From Tamlana carrageenivorans (GTDB lineage: Bacteria; Bacteroidota; Bacteroidia; Flavobacteriales; Flavobacteriaceae), in NCBI RefSeq assembly GCF_002893765.1, contig NZ_CP025938.1:3935001-3999000 (forward strand): 64,000 nt of DNA, given 5' to 3'. Below are positions 24,851 through 33,877 of this stretch, piece by piece. Below the pieces are notes generated by a model. The model was not told the DNA's origin. It saw only the letters and a program-made list of their open reading frames with translations, and ran no database searches. A program made the translations under genes and the position numbers. Within the stretch, counting starts at the first letter, position 1. Every line of letters starts with the position of its first letter.

Positions 24851-25624
24851 ATGAAAAATTATTACCTACTATTTTTTCTAACGGCCTCTATGGTTGTTAG
24901 TGCTCAAACCAATTGTGACAATGCAAATTCCTATCTCGGAAATGCTTATTCTCATGTTAAAGACTCCTACGAATCGAATAATATTAGCCACTTAAAACAC
25001 TATGCTAACAGATCGGTAGAGTCTTTTAAACTTGCCAAAGAAGCCCTAAGCTTTTGTAACTGTGAAAAAGCTGTAGAACTGGCTGAAAAGAGTATTGATT
25101 TACTTGTAAAAGTTGAATCGGCTGAAACGTATGAGGACGGTCGATTTTTTGTAAAGCGCGGTCGTGAATTAAGCAAAGAAAGCTTAATTGAAATTGACAA
25201 ATGTGCTTATAATCAATACCAAAAGGTAGCTCCAACTACCACTACTGTAGCTGTTTCGAATACTACTAGTAGCACCGAATTATCAGATTTACAACAGGAA
25301 CAGCTAAAATTAAAGCAACAGCAAGAAGCTTTAAAGCTAAAAGCTGAACAAATTAAAATGCAATTAGCACAACAAGAGGCTCAAGAATTAGCGCTTAGAA
25401 AACAGCAAATTATTAAATCTTATAAAGCACGGATTTTAGAGAATGTGAAATCTTTCAATGAAACTTTAAAGGTTTATGGCAGCAACTCACCAATAACTTT
25501 TGAAGAAACTGTTATAGATCTGGAAACAAAGTCTGTTACTGAGATTAAAAGTCATTACATTAATGAAATGAAAACGATCACCAAAAACTATTTGGAAGCT
25601 TTAAACCAATGTGAAGCGAGTTAA
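24851..25624 (+). CDS. Exported coiled-coil protein of unknown function
   Basis: 257 residues from ATG 24851 (MKNYYLLFFLTASMVVSAQ, signal peptide); the longer frame from 24794 adds a non-signal N terminus. Residues 20-110 are helical with paired Cys (NCDNAN, FCNCEKAVELAEKS, KCAYNQ), reminiscent of tetratricopeptide-like helices; residues 150-200 form a Gln/Lys/Glu-rich coiled coil (LQQEQLKLKQQQEALKLKAE). I do not recognise the family. Its own terminator follows. Confidence 0.75.
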   Translation: MKNYYLLFFLTASMVVSAQTNCDNANSYLGNAYSHVKDSYESNNISHLKHYANRSVESFKLAKEALSFCNCEKAVELAEKSIDLLVKVESAETYEDGRFFVKRGRELSKESLIEIDKCAYNQYQKVAPTTTTVAVSNTTSSTELSDLQQEQLKLKQQQEALKLKAEQIKMQLAQQEAQELALRKQQIIKSYKARILENVKSFNETLKVYGSNSPITFEETVIDLETKSVTEIKSHYINEMKTITKNYLEALNQCEAS

Positions 25625-25644
25625 AACGAACTTGTTTTTATCAT

Positions 25645-25679
25645 AAAAAAGCTGTTAGATTCGTCAAACAGCTTTTTTT
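25645..25679. terminator. Bidirectional terminator between convergent genes
   Basis: Stem AAAAAAGCTGTT / AACAGCTTTTTT with a 10-nt loop; A-run on one side and T-run on the other, serving both the + gene ending at 25624 and the operon ending at 25708 on the minus strand. Confidence 0.92.
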
Positions 25680-25707
25680 ATATCTTAAAGATTTTGATGT
25701 ATTTCAA

Positions 25708-26871
25708 TTATTTAGAAGCAAATAACTTAACATCTTGCTCACTTACTTCTTGTCCGCCTAAAATAATTAAACGTTCTACAACATTGCGAAGTTCTCTAAT
25801 ATTACCAGTCCAGTCGTACTCTTGGAGCAGTTTAATAGCCTTATCGGAAAAGGTCTTTTGAGAAGATCCGTTTTCTGAAGCTATTTTTTCTGCAAAATGA
25901 CGAACCAATAAAGGAATATCTTCTCTCCTATTATTTAAAGAAGGAACTTCAATTAAAATAACGGCTAATCGGTGATATAAATCCTCACGGAAACGCCCTT
26001 CTTCAATCTCCTTTTTTAAATTTTTATTGGTAGCTGCAATAACACGCACATCAACTTTTATATCTCTATCGCTACCCACACGCTGTATTTTATTTTCTTG
26101 CAGAGCCCGTAATACTTTAGCCTGTGCCGATAAACTCATATCTCCAATTTCATCTAAAAAAATGGTACCTCCATTAGCGGCTTCAAACTTTCCGGCGCGA
26201 TCTTTATTAGCACTTGTAAAAGCACCTTTTACATGACCAAACAACTCACTTTCAATAAGTTCTGAAGGAATGGCAGCACAGTTAACTTCTATCAAACTGC
26301 CTTTAGAACGGGCGCTCTTTTCGTGCAACCAATGAGCTACCAACTCCTTCCCTGTACCATTGGGCCCAGTAATTAGAACCCTGGCATCGGTTGGAGCCAC
26401 TTTGTCTATCATGTCTTTAATTTGAGAAATGGCTTTACTTTCTCCAATCATATCATACTTTTTGCTAACTTTTTTCTTTAGTATTTTGTTAGCCACTACC
26501 AGTTCTTTTCTATCTAAAGCATTTCTAACCGTATTTAGCAGTCGGTTTAAATCGGGTGGCTTAGAAATGTAGTCGAAAGCACCTAAACGCATGGTATTTA
26601 CTGCGGTATCTAAATCGCCGTGACCAGAAATCATAACCATAGGAACTTCTGCTTTTATCTTTTTTGTAGCTTCTAACACCTCTACGCCGTCCATTTTTGG
26701 CATTTTGATATCGCAAAGCACCAGGTCATAATCCTCATTCTTTATTTTTTCAATGCCCTCTAAACCATCAACAGCTTCATCAACTTTGTAGGTATCGTTT
26801 TCTTCTGAAAGAATTTTAACCAATACGCGTCTAATGGCGGCTTCATCTTCAATAACTAATATTCTAGGCAT
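25708..26871 (-). CDS. NtrC-type response regulator with AAA+ domain, no HTH domain
   Basis: 387 residues. Receiver domain with phospho-acceptor Asp54 (LVLCDIKMPKMDG) and switch Lys (YISKPPD). AAA+ sigma-54-activating domain: Walker A GPNGTGKE at 169-176, L1 loop GAFTSA at 216-221 (canonical GAFTGA), Walker B GGTIFLDEIGDMSL, and R-finger region RFREDLYHRL. The protein ends with NVVERLIILGGQEVSEQDVKLFASK just after the AAA+ lid, so the C-terminal Fis-type DNA-binding domain is missing. It may activate sigma-54 from solution or have another target. Last gene of a four-gene operon with an ABC exporter and an MscS channel; no histidine kinase adjacent. Confidence 0.92.
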   Translation of the reverse strand: MPRILVIEDEAAIRRVLVKILSEENDTYKVDEAVDGLEGIEKIKNEDYDLVLCDIKMPKMDGVEVLEATKKIKAEVPMVMISGHGDLDTAVNTMRLGAFDYISKPPDLNRLLNTVRNALDRKELVVANKILKKKVSKKYDMIGESKAISQIKDMIDKVAPTDARVLITGPNGTGKELVAHWLHEKSARSKGSLIEVNCAAIPSELIESELFGHVKGAFTSANKDRAGKFEAANGGTIFLDEIGDMSLSAQAKVLRALQENKIQRVGSDRDIKVDVRVIAATNKNLKKEIEEGRFREDLYHRLAVILIEVPSLNNRREDIPLLVRHFAEKIASENGSSQKTFSDKAIKLLQEYDWTGNIRELRNVVERLIILGGQEVSEQDVKLFASK

Positions 26872-26906
26872 AGTTCTATTTTTAATTCAATTATTAAATT
26901 CAATAT

Positions 26907-27839
26907 TTATTGTGGTTTTTGAATGATATGAATATCACGTTGTGGAAAAGGAATACTCACATTGTGTTCTCTAAAGAGCCTATCGATTTCGAAACGGATA
27001 TCACTTTTAGGAAATTGGGCTCTAAAACTATTATTTATAGTAAATACCAGTTTAAAATCTAAAGAACTGGCTCCAAAATCCATAAAAACAACCGAAGGTT
27101 CTGGCTCACTAAGTACCAATTCATGGGTTCTTGCTGCCTGTAGCAGTAATTTTTTAACCAACTGAACATCGCTTCCATAGGCCACGCCAACATTAACAGA
27201 CTCTCTTGTTAACGTGCCATTTTGGGTCCAATTAAAAAGCATATTTTCTAAATACAAATGATTAGGTATCACAAGTACCTTATTGTCGATAGTAACCGCT
27301 CGAGTAGTTCGTAATTTAATTTCTTCAACACGACCAATTTTCCCTTCAATTTCAATAATATCTCCTACATGGACGGTTTGATCTACCAGTATAAAGATGC
27401 CAGAAATAATATCTTGAAATAAAGTTTGAAGGGCTAAACCAATACCAATTAAAAGCGCTGCTGAAGCTGCAAAAATGGCCGTTACATTAATCCCTATCGA
27501 ATCGAAAACAACAAGGATAACAATTATATATATTAACCAACGCGCAAATGAAAATACTGTGGTGAATTTCACTTTATCGTCTGGCGGCATTTTTCTAGTT
27601 ACAACACCTTTAATCCAACGTAAAACATAGGTTGTTACCAATAAAACCATAGCAACCAGTAACACATACTTCACTTTTAAAACAATCTCATGAGTATCAC
27701 CTTCGCTCGCGTATGAAAAATCGATGATTTTAAATTCTAGAAACTCAACAATTTTAGCCCAAACACTACTTTCGGTAATGGTTTCGCTAACGGCTTCTAC
27801 ACTTTTTTCTATTTGATCTGCTGTATCTTGTTGCATCAT
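26907..27839 (-). CDS. Small-conductance mechanosensitive channel, MscS family
   Basis: 310 residues. Membrane segments at about 55-75 (YVLLVAMVLLVTTYVL), 90-110 (LIYIIVILVVFDSIGI) and the pore-lining helix IFAASAALLIGIGLALQTLFQDIISG, then the beta domain (VGDIIEIEGKIGRVEEIKLR, VLVIPNHLYLENMLFNWTQN) and the alpha/beta C-terminal vestibule. Opens under membrane tension to release solutes. ATG overlaps the stop of the ABC permease by one base (TAATG); the response regulator follows after 35 nt. Confidence 0.93.
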   Translation of the reverse strand: MMQQDTADQIEKSVEAVSETITESSVWAKIVEFLEFKIIDFSYASEGDTHEIVLKVKYVLLVAMVLLVTTYVLRWIKGVVTRKMPPDDKVKFTTVFSFARWLIYIIVILVVFDSIGINVTAIFAASAALLIGIGLALQTLFQDIISGIFILVDQTVHVGDIIEIEGKIGRVEEIKLRTTRAVTIDNKVLVIPNHLYLENMLFNWTQNGTLTRESVNVGVAYGSDVQLVKKLLLQAARTHELVLSEPEPSVVFMDFGASSLDFKLVFTINNSFRAQFPKSDIRFEIDRLFREHNVSIPFPQRDIHIIQKPQ

Positions 27840-29152
27840 TAATACTTAATCCATTTAATTAACTCCTTGTAAGTTGGCTTTTTTCCATACATCAAAATAC
27901 CTACACGATAAATTTTTGAAGCAAACCAAACTGTAGTAATAAACGTAGCAATTAATAAGGTTAATGACAAAATTTGTTGCCAAAGGGGCACACCAAAAGG
28001 GATACGCATAAGCATTACTACCGGCGATGTTAACGGTATAAATGAAAACACGGTTGAAACCGTTCCGTGAGGATCCTCTATTACCGTAAAGAAACCAATA
28101 TATACCGCTAATATTAAAGGCATTATAATAGGCATCATAAACTGCTGAGTATCGGTTTCGTTATCAACAGCGGCTCCAATGGCAGCATAAAGCGAGCTGT
28201 AAAATAAATAACCTCCAATAAAAAACAGAATAAAAGCTATTATTAAATTTGTTAAAGGTAAGTGATAAAAAGCATTGGCAATATTTTGTGCTTGCGAGCT
28301 TACTTCTGGATGGTCCATAGCTTGTTGCATAACTTGCTGCTGTGGTGTTTGCATTTCACCCATATCAACGCCAAAAACTAAGGAGGCCACCATGGTTAAA
28401 ATACCTCCAAATATAATCCAAATAACCACTTGCGTGATGCCTGCTAAAGATGTCCCTAAAATTTTTCCCAGCATAAGTTGCATAGGTTTTACAGAGGAAA
28501 TGATAACTTCAATAATGCGGCTCGTTTTCTCCTCTATAACGCTACGCATAATCATATTGCCATAAATAATAATAAACATGAACAACAAGTAACCTGCAGC
28601 ACCTCCAAAAATGAGTTTGATAACACTATCTACTTTTGAAGTTTTTTCACCTTCAAAACTTTCTTGAGCGATGGTTATTTTTACTTTTGAATTGTTAATC
28701 ATCTCAACATCAACCCCATTTTCCTGAAGTTTGATATTTGTTAGGCGCTTTTCAACTTTATTTTCAATTTCTGAAATTAAACTTAATGAAGGTGCTTCTT
28801 CGGAATAAAACGTAATATGTTGTGAGTCTATCGTTTTATTTTCTAACTGATGGATATGTAACAGCCCTGTACCTTCGGTTTGTAATACCAAAGCTTTTGC
28901 ATCTTCAAGCGACATTCCTTGAAGAATATTATAGGTTGTATGCTCGGTGTTTTTAAATACATTTTGAACGGTTTCTGATTCGTCTAATACAGAAATGACA
29001 CGAACTTTATCATTATTCAATTGAGTGAGATAGGCCACAAAGGCAATGAGTGCGATAAATATTATCGGACTCAAAAAAGTCATGATAATAAAAGATTTAT
29101 TTCTAACTTTTGTTAAGTATTCGCGTTTTAAAATTAGCGGTAAGTGGTTCAT
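27839..29152 (-). CDS. ABC-2 type transporter permease (NatB-like)
   Basis: 437 residues. One N-terminal membrane segment (SFIIMTFLSPIIFIALIAFVAYL), a large extracytoplasmic loop to about residue 180, then five or more segments from IIFGGAAGYLLFMFIIIYG to the C terminus, with the ABC-2 signature VIEEKTSRIIEVIISSVKP. Exporter permease that works with the ATPase encoded 6 nt upstream. NatAB-like systems extrude Na+ or other small compounds; the substrate here cannot be told from sequence. Confidence 0.93.
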   Translation of the reverse strand: MNHLPLILKREYLTKVRNKSFIIMTFLSPIIFIALIAFVAYLTQLNNDKVRVISVLDESETVQNVFKNTEHTTYNILQGMSLEDAKALVLQTEGTGLLHIHQLENKTIDSQHITFYSEEAPSLSLISEIENKVEKRLTNIKLQENGVDVEMINNSKVKITIAQESFEGEKTSKVDSVIKLIFGGAAGYLLFMFIIIYGNMIMRSVIEEKTSRIIEVIISSVKPMQLMLGKILGTSLAGITQVVIWIIFGGILTMVASLVFGVDMGEMQTPQQQVMQQAMDHPEVSSQAQNIANAFYHLPLTNLIIAFILFFIGGYLFYSSLYAAIGAAVDNETDTQQFMMPIIMPLILAVYIGFFTVIEDPHGTVSTVFSFIPLTSPVVMLMRIPFGVPLWQQILSLTLLIATFITTVWFASKIYRVGILMYGKKPTYKELIKWIKY

Positions 29153-29158
29153 AAAAAA

Positions 29159-30085
29159 TTAGTTATTCTTTACGGTTTGAATAAAAATATCGTTAACACT
29201 AGGAATTAATTCTACAAAATGAGAAACTTCCCCTCTTGAAGTTAAATAGTTAAGTAAGTCGTTTGGTTTATCTTCCTTATCTAATTTAATATTCAATTTT
29301 AATTCGTCATCAAGGGTTTTAAATTGGGCTCTAGACACATTGAATTTATCATGCAATTCCAATCTTAGTTTTTCCTTATCTTCCGCTCGTATACCCACTT
29401 CAAAGGTATTGCTTTTATAGGCTCTTTTGATATCTACTAATTTACCGTCCAGAATTTTATTAGACTTATTTATTAAGGCGATATCATCGCAAAGCTCTTC
29501 CACAGATTCCATGCGATGGGTTGAAAAGATGACCGTTGCACCTTCTTCGCGCAAGCGTAAAATTTCATCCTTAATTAAATTGGCATTTATAGGATCAAAA
29601 CCTGAAAATGGCTCATCAAAAATTAATAGTTTTGGTTGGTGTAAAACGGTCACGACAAATTGAATTTTTTGAGCCATCCCTTTAGAAAGTTCTTGGATTT
29701 TTTTGTTCCACCAATCGCCAATTTCTAGGCGCTCAAACCAATAATGAAGTCGTTTATTAGCTTCAGTTTTGCTTAAACCTTTAAGTTGTGCTAAGTATAA
29801 CGCTTGCGCTCCTACTTTCATCGATTTGTACAAACCACGCTCTTCTGGCAAATACCCAATATCCTTAATATGATGTTGATTGAGTAATTCACCTCCCAAA
29901 TGTACCGTTCCTTCATCTGGCATGGTTATTTGATTTACAATACGTATTAAGGTGGTTTTACCCGCACCATTTGGCCCTAATAAACCAAAAATACTGCCTT
30001 CGGGCACCGAAACAGAAACATCATTTAAGGCTCTAAAGTCTCCAAAATGCTTCGAGACCTTATTAACCTCTAATAAATTACTCAT
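29159..30085 (-). CDS. ABC transporter ATP-binding protein (NatA-like)
   Basis: 308 residues. Walker A GLLGPNGAGKTT, Q-loop region IGYLPEERGLYKSM, signature ELSKGMAQKIQ (variant of LSGGQ, as in NatA/DUF4162 exporters), Walker B LLIFDEPFSGFDP and H-loop IFSTHRME. The C-terminal 80 residues form the DUF4162 accessory domain common to these exporters. First gene of the operon ABC ATPase - permease - MscS - response regulator. Confidence 0.94.
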   Translation of the reverse strand: MSNLLEVNKVSKHFGDFRALNDVSVSVPEGSIFGLLGPNGAGKTTLIRIVNQITMPDEGTVHLGGELLNQHHIKDIGYLPEERGLYKSMKVGAQALYLAQLKGLSKTEANKRLHYWFERLEIGDWWNKKIQELSKGMAQKIQFVVTVLHQPKLLIFDEPFSGFDPINANLIKDEILRLREEGATVIFSTHRMESVEELCDDIALINKSNKILDGKLVDIKRAYKSNTFEVGIRAEDKEKLRLELHDKFNVSRAQFKTLDDELKLNIKLDKEDKPNDLLNYLTSRGEVSHFVELIPSVNDIFIQTVKNN

Positions 30086-30387
30086 AGATATACTTTTGAT
30101 GGTAAAGATATTAAATGTATAAAAGTAACCTCGTGCTTTTATAGGATTTATACGCTATTTATCGGACAAACTAGGAATTACCTACGATGATGACTTTGAC
30201 AACACTGGGTCTTAATTCATTTATTTGCGAATACCTCTTAAATATGCCCAAAACCATTATAATTTTAAAACGACTATAAATTGCTGCGTGATAACCACCA
30301 ATTACAAACTGGCGGAAGCAGTTCTAAAACTGCCTTTAAAATTAAGAAAAAACCGTTCGCTATAAAAACAAAACCCACCCTTAAAAA
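30086..30387. other. Spacer with a possible gene remnant, 302 bp
   Basis: Between the ABC operon and the IS1595 element. A + strand stretch 30128-30215, preceded by an in-frame TAA, reads PRAFIGFIRYLSDKLGITYD then DDFDNTGS and a stop, which looks like the C-terminal end of a real protein with an acidic tail. I do not recognise it. The rest appears non-coding. Confidence 0.4.
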
Positions 30388-31342
30388 GGCGATTTCCTAG
30401 AATATGGCAAAAAATATATATCTTAGAGAAATGGAACAAGAATCAATACTTTCAATCGTCTCACGTTTTGGTACTCAGAAAGCGTGTATAGAGCACCTTG
30501 AGTCTATTCGTTGGCCTAATGGGCCTGTTTGCACTCATTGTGGAAGCATGCATATTCATAATCGAAAAAATTCAAATAGACATTTGTGCAGGGACTGTAA
30601 TAGTTCTTTTAGCGTTACGGTAGACACTATAATGCACGCTTCAAAATTACCATTACCCAAATGGTTTGCAGCAATATTTTTAATTGTTAATGCTAAAAAA
30701 AGGATTTCTTCACTATAACTTGCTCGTGATATTAATGTTAACAAAAATACAGCATGGTATATGCAAAAACGCATACGAAAAGCTATGTATTCTGATTCAG
30801 ATGATCTATTAAAGGGTATTGTCGAGGTAGATGAGAGCTATGTTGGAGGAAGCATGACTAATATGCGTAAGTCTTATAAAAAGGAACTCGGTATTTATCC
30901 TGGAGGAATGGAACACAAAAAGCCCGTTCTTGGGATGATGCAGCGGGAAGGGTTAGTGAAAGTTATAGTGATTGATAAGGCTGATGCAAAAACCATTAGA
31001 CCATTGCTAAACAAGCACATTGATACAGCAAGCGAGGTAGTTACAGATGGTTTTGGAGCTTATAGAATGCTTCATAAGACACATGCAAAACATGTTAAGC
31101 TCAATCATTCAAAAAACATAATGTCATTAGGAAAATATAATACTTCTAGATTGGATTCTTTCTGGACAACAATCAAAAGGGCTATTGTGGGTCAGTATCA
31201 CCGAGTAAGCCCTGAACATTTACAGAGCTATTTAGATGAAATCGCCTTCAAGTTCAATAATAGAGAAGAGGATTTATTTAGTCTTCTAATAACTAGAATT
31301 ATTCAACAAGAACCAAGAATTGCCGTTACCTAGGAAATCGCC
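30388..31342 (+). mobile_element. IS1595-family element, about 955 bp
   Basis: Ends carry the inverted repeat GGCGATTTCCTAG (30388-30400; complement at 31330-31342), possibly extending outwards through CCCTTA/CCCTTT. One transposase frame on the plus strand. No 8-bp target duplication was found next to these ends, so exact borders are uncertain or one flank has been deleted. It abuts the truncated restriction-modification gene at 31343. Confidence 0.8.
30404..31333 (+). pseudogene. IS1595-family transposase, interrupted by one in-frame TAA
   Basis: One continuous frame of 309 residues broken at 30716-30718. N part (104 residues): zinc-ribbon CTHCGSMHIHNRKNSNRHLC then RDCNSSFSVTVDTIM. C part (ISXO2-like DDE/N domain): IVEVDESYVGGS, VTDGFGAYRML, LGKYNTSRLDSFWTTIKR (Asn/His-type third residue region), YLDEIAFKFNNR. 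Around the stop it reads KKRISSL-TAA-LARDINVNKNTAWYM, where relatives have SLQLARDIGV: a CAA to TAA change. A start at the Met of MQKRIRKAM (30761) would lack the zinc ribbon, so the copy is probably inactive. Confidence 0.88.
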
Positions 31343-31608
31343 CCAAAGGGGGAGTGTAAAAATCTTTTTTCTATAGGCGTATCAAGGTAGTCGAATAAAT
31401 CATCTAAAAAGGTATGTGTATCACTGCCGTTTTCTGAGGTGTGTTGCGCAAGGGTATTGGTAAAAATACTGTCCTGCTCAAAAATTTCTGTGTCTTCAGC
31501 AAAAAAACAAAATAACAAACGAGACAAGAAAATATTTAGATTATGAATACTTTCTTTGGAATTATAAATATTTGGATTTTCCGGCAGTATCTCATAAAGT
31601 GTGTAAAC

Positions 31609-31644
31609 AAAAAATATCGAGGGTTGCAACCCTCGATATTTTTT
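31609..31644. terminator. Long perfect hairpin at the left end of the IS256 element
   Basis: AAAAATATCGAGGGTTGC / GCAACCCTCGATATTTTT forms a near-perfect stem with almost no loop, followed by T-run on both strands. It lies between the left IS end and the transposase start (31670), so it would stop transcription entering from outside. Confidence 0.8.
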
Positions 31645-31669
31645 GTTTAATTTTAAAATTTACACACTT

Positions 31670-32866
31670 ATGAAGAAAGAAGATTTTCTAAACGACGATT
31701 TTTTAAAACAGTTCAAAACAGGAGACGAACTAACCTCTTTTCTAAAATCCATCCAAAAGCGAGGTATTGAAAAGATGCTAGAAGGAGAACTTGACGCTCA
31801 TTTAGACTATGAGAAACATCAGCAATCCAATAATAGCAATACCCGTAACGGCTATGGATCTAAAAGGATAAAAACAGCTTTAGGAGAGACTAATATTAAA
31901 GTTCCCAGAGACCGAGAAGCTTCTTTTAACCCTATGCTGGTTCCTAAACGCACAAACATGGTTGACGGCATAGAAAACGTCATTATCAGCCTTTATGCCA
32001 AGGGTATGAGTAATTCTGATATTGAAGAGCAAATCCGAGAAGTTTACGATTTTGATGTATCTACATCTACCATATCACGTATCACAGATAAAGTTACCAA
32101 TGATATTATTGCTTGGCAAAACAGACCCCTGGAGCCCGTATATTTAATTACTTGGATGGATGGTATTGTATTTAAGGTTCGGGAGAACTCTAAAGTCATT
32201 AACAAAACCATGTACATCGCCGTTGGACTCCGCAGAGATGGTAAAAAGGAAGTCTTAGGACTTTGGCTGGGTAAGAATGAATCGGCAGCCTTTTGGATGA
32301 GTGTACTAACCGATATGAAAGCCAGAGGCGTTCAGGATTTGCTTATCACGGCCACAGATAATCTTAACGGTTTCACCGACACCATTAAAAATGTTTTTCC
32401 TGAATCTAAAACCCAAATTTGCGTGGTACATCAGATTCGTAACGCTTGTCGCTATGTTGTTTGGAAAGACAAGAAGGAATTTGCAAAAGACATGAAGAAT
32501 ATCTATGATGCACCCACCAAAAACGCAGCAAAAGCTGCTCTAGAGGACTTTGCTCAGAAATGGGAACACAAGTACTCTTATGCTATTAAAAGCTGGAGAG
32601 AAAACTGGGATGAGCTTACTGCTTTTTATGAATTTCCTGTTGAAATTAGAAAAATCATTTACACTACCAACCTTATTGAAAACCTTAATGGAAAAATCAG
32701 AAAGTACACTAAAAACAAGCTCTCATTCCCAACAGATGAGGCTGTTATGAAGTCCACTTTTTTAGCCCTTAGAGAGGCTACCAAAAAATGGTCGATGCCT
32801 ATTAGGAACTGGGGCATTATTTTAAACCAGTTTTTAACTATATTTGAAAAAAGGGTTCAACTTTAA
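31670..32866 (+). CDS. IS256-family transposase (second element)
   Basis: 398 residues from ATG 31670 (MKKEDFLNDDFLKQFKTGDE); an upstream in-frame ATG at 31643 lies in the hairpin and is unlikely. Catalytic Asp in LITWMDGIVFKVRENSK, Asp in ITATDNLNGFTDTIKNVFP, Glu in TTNLIENLNGKIRKYTKNK. Frame complete, ends 49 bp before the right IS end. Diverged from the IS256 transposase at 10537-11730. Confidence 0.95.
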   Translation: MKKEDFLNDDFLKQFKTGDELTSFLKSIQKRGIEKMLEGELDAHLDYEKHQQSNNSNTRNGYGSKRIKTALGETNIKVPRDREASFNPMLVPKRTNMVDGIENVIISLYAKGMSNSDIEEQIREVYDFDVSTSTISRITDKVTNDIIAWQNRPLEPVYLITWMDGIVFKVRENSKVINKTMYIAVGLRRDGKKEVLGLWLGKNESAAFWMSVLTDMKARGVQDLLITATDNLNGFTDTIKNVFPESKTQICVVHQIRNACRYVVWKDKKEFAKDMKNIYDAPTKNAAKAALEDFAQKWEHKYSYAIKSWRENWDELTAFYEFPVEIRKIIYTTNLIENLNGKIRKYTKNKLSFPTDEAVMKSTFLALREATKKWSMPIRNWGIILNQFLTIFEKRVQL

Positions 32867-33481
32867 AAAAGCTAAACCCTCGATTTATAACTTACACACT
32901 TTACGGGATAGTGTCGATTTTCCTCAATTAACAAATCGTACAACGAAGCCATTTTGTAAGACGCGTTTCTATCGGCTTCATTATCATTGCTTGCATGGTA
33001 AACCTCGCTGCCTGCTAAAGGTAAAAAGAAGTCGAAATAATTTGGGAGGTCCTTTATTTCTACATCTAAATTTTTACCTAAACGTAAGTCTTTGGCAACA
33101 ATTTGTTTGTAGTCGGTAAGAATAGCAAATCTTGGTTTGTGTTTTAAGATGCGTTCTTCTTTTGTAATAGCGTCAATGCTACTTAGCAGTTTATCGGTTG
33201 CTTCTACTTTAAAGTAAATTTTCTTTTTATAAAGAACTTCTCCAGCAATCTTAGATAAATTATAATCACCTTTTTTTAATCGGGTTACCGAAGTTTTCGA
33301 TATGCCATAGGCAAGCAATAAATCGAATACAAAATCTTCTTTTGAGAAGTTGTTGATTACGTTCTGAACGTTATGTTGTATTTCAGTGGATTTCAAGTGT
33401 CCTTATTTATTTGTTTTTTAGCGGTCACGTGGAACGCGCTAAATAAGATTCGTTTAAAATTCATTATTCCCTTTGCTTGTT

Positions 33482-33691
33482 TCATTTCGTGTTTTGATCG
33501 GTTTTGTTAGAAATCAGCAATTCCTTAATATCAACATTTAGAATCTCTGCAATCTTGTACAGATTTTCAATACTCGGTTGCCTTTTGTTTTGAGCATAGG
33601 AATGAACCATATTATAACTCTTCCCTAATTGTTCGGACAACCAAATTTGCTTAATCCCTTTTTTGTCCAAAACCTCTTTTATTCGATTCAC
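33482..33691 (-). CDS. XRE-family helix-turn-helix regulator
   Basis: 69 residues, essentially one Cro/C1-type HTH: MNRIKEVLDKKGIKQIWLSE then QLGKSYNMVHSYAQNKRQPS as the recognition part, IENLYKIAEILNVDIKELLI. It lies 85 nt upstream of the broken restriction-modification gene and points the same way, as C (controller) proteins or similar regulators do in such systems; that role is inferred from position. It seems intact although its target gene is destroyed. Confidence 0.85.
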   Translation of the reverse strand: MNRIKEVLDKKGIKQIWLSEQLGKSYNMVHSYAQNKRQPSIENLYKIAEILNVDIKELLISNKTDQNTK

Positions 33692-33877
33692 TTTAAACTT
33701 ATTTATTCAATGCACTAAGGTAGGGAAGTTTTCAAGAATACTCATTTTATGTGTATAAAAATTACCATTCTGTTCAGATACTCTGAACTAAGGAATTATC
33801 ATTAACTTGGTTTGTTAACGTGGGTTATAACGATATAGAACCTAAAATAGCACAAGATATTTTATCTCGAAACCTTT

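Larger units (their letters stand above)
31583..32915 (+). mobile_element. Second IS256-family element, 1333 bp
   Basis: Inverted repeats GGCAGTATCTCATAAAGTGT and (reverse complement of the right end) GACACTATCCCGTAAAGTGT continue to GTAA: 24 bp with four mismatches. Exact 8-bp target duplication GATTTTCC at 31575-31582 and 32916-32923. Removing it restores the reading frame of the restriction-modification gene. Confidence 0.94.
31343..33396 (-). pseudogene. N-terminal remnant of a type IIG-like restriction-modification (DNA methyltransferase) gene, split by IS256 and truncated
   Basis: Reading leftwards from ATG 33396: MKSTEIQHNVQNVINNFSKE, LLLAYGISKTSVTRLKKGDYN, LPNYFDFFLPLAGSEVYH, NASYKMASLYDLLIEEN. 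After removing the IS256 element and one 8-bp duplicate the frame continues NPNIYNSKESIHNLNIFLSR, LLFCFFAEDTEIFEQDSIFT, HTFLDDLFDYLDTP and then is cut near 31343-31360 by the IS1595 border. This is the N-terminal region of MmeI/PglX-like single-chain DNA methyltransferase-nucleases (about 1000 residues); the methylase motifs would lie in the lost part. Only about 240 codons remain. A small XRE regulator precedes it in the same direction. Confidence 0.8.
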
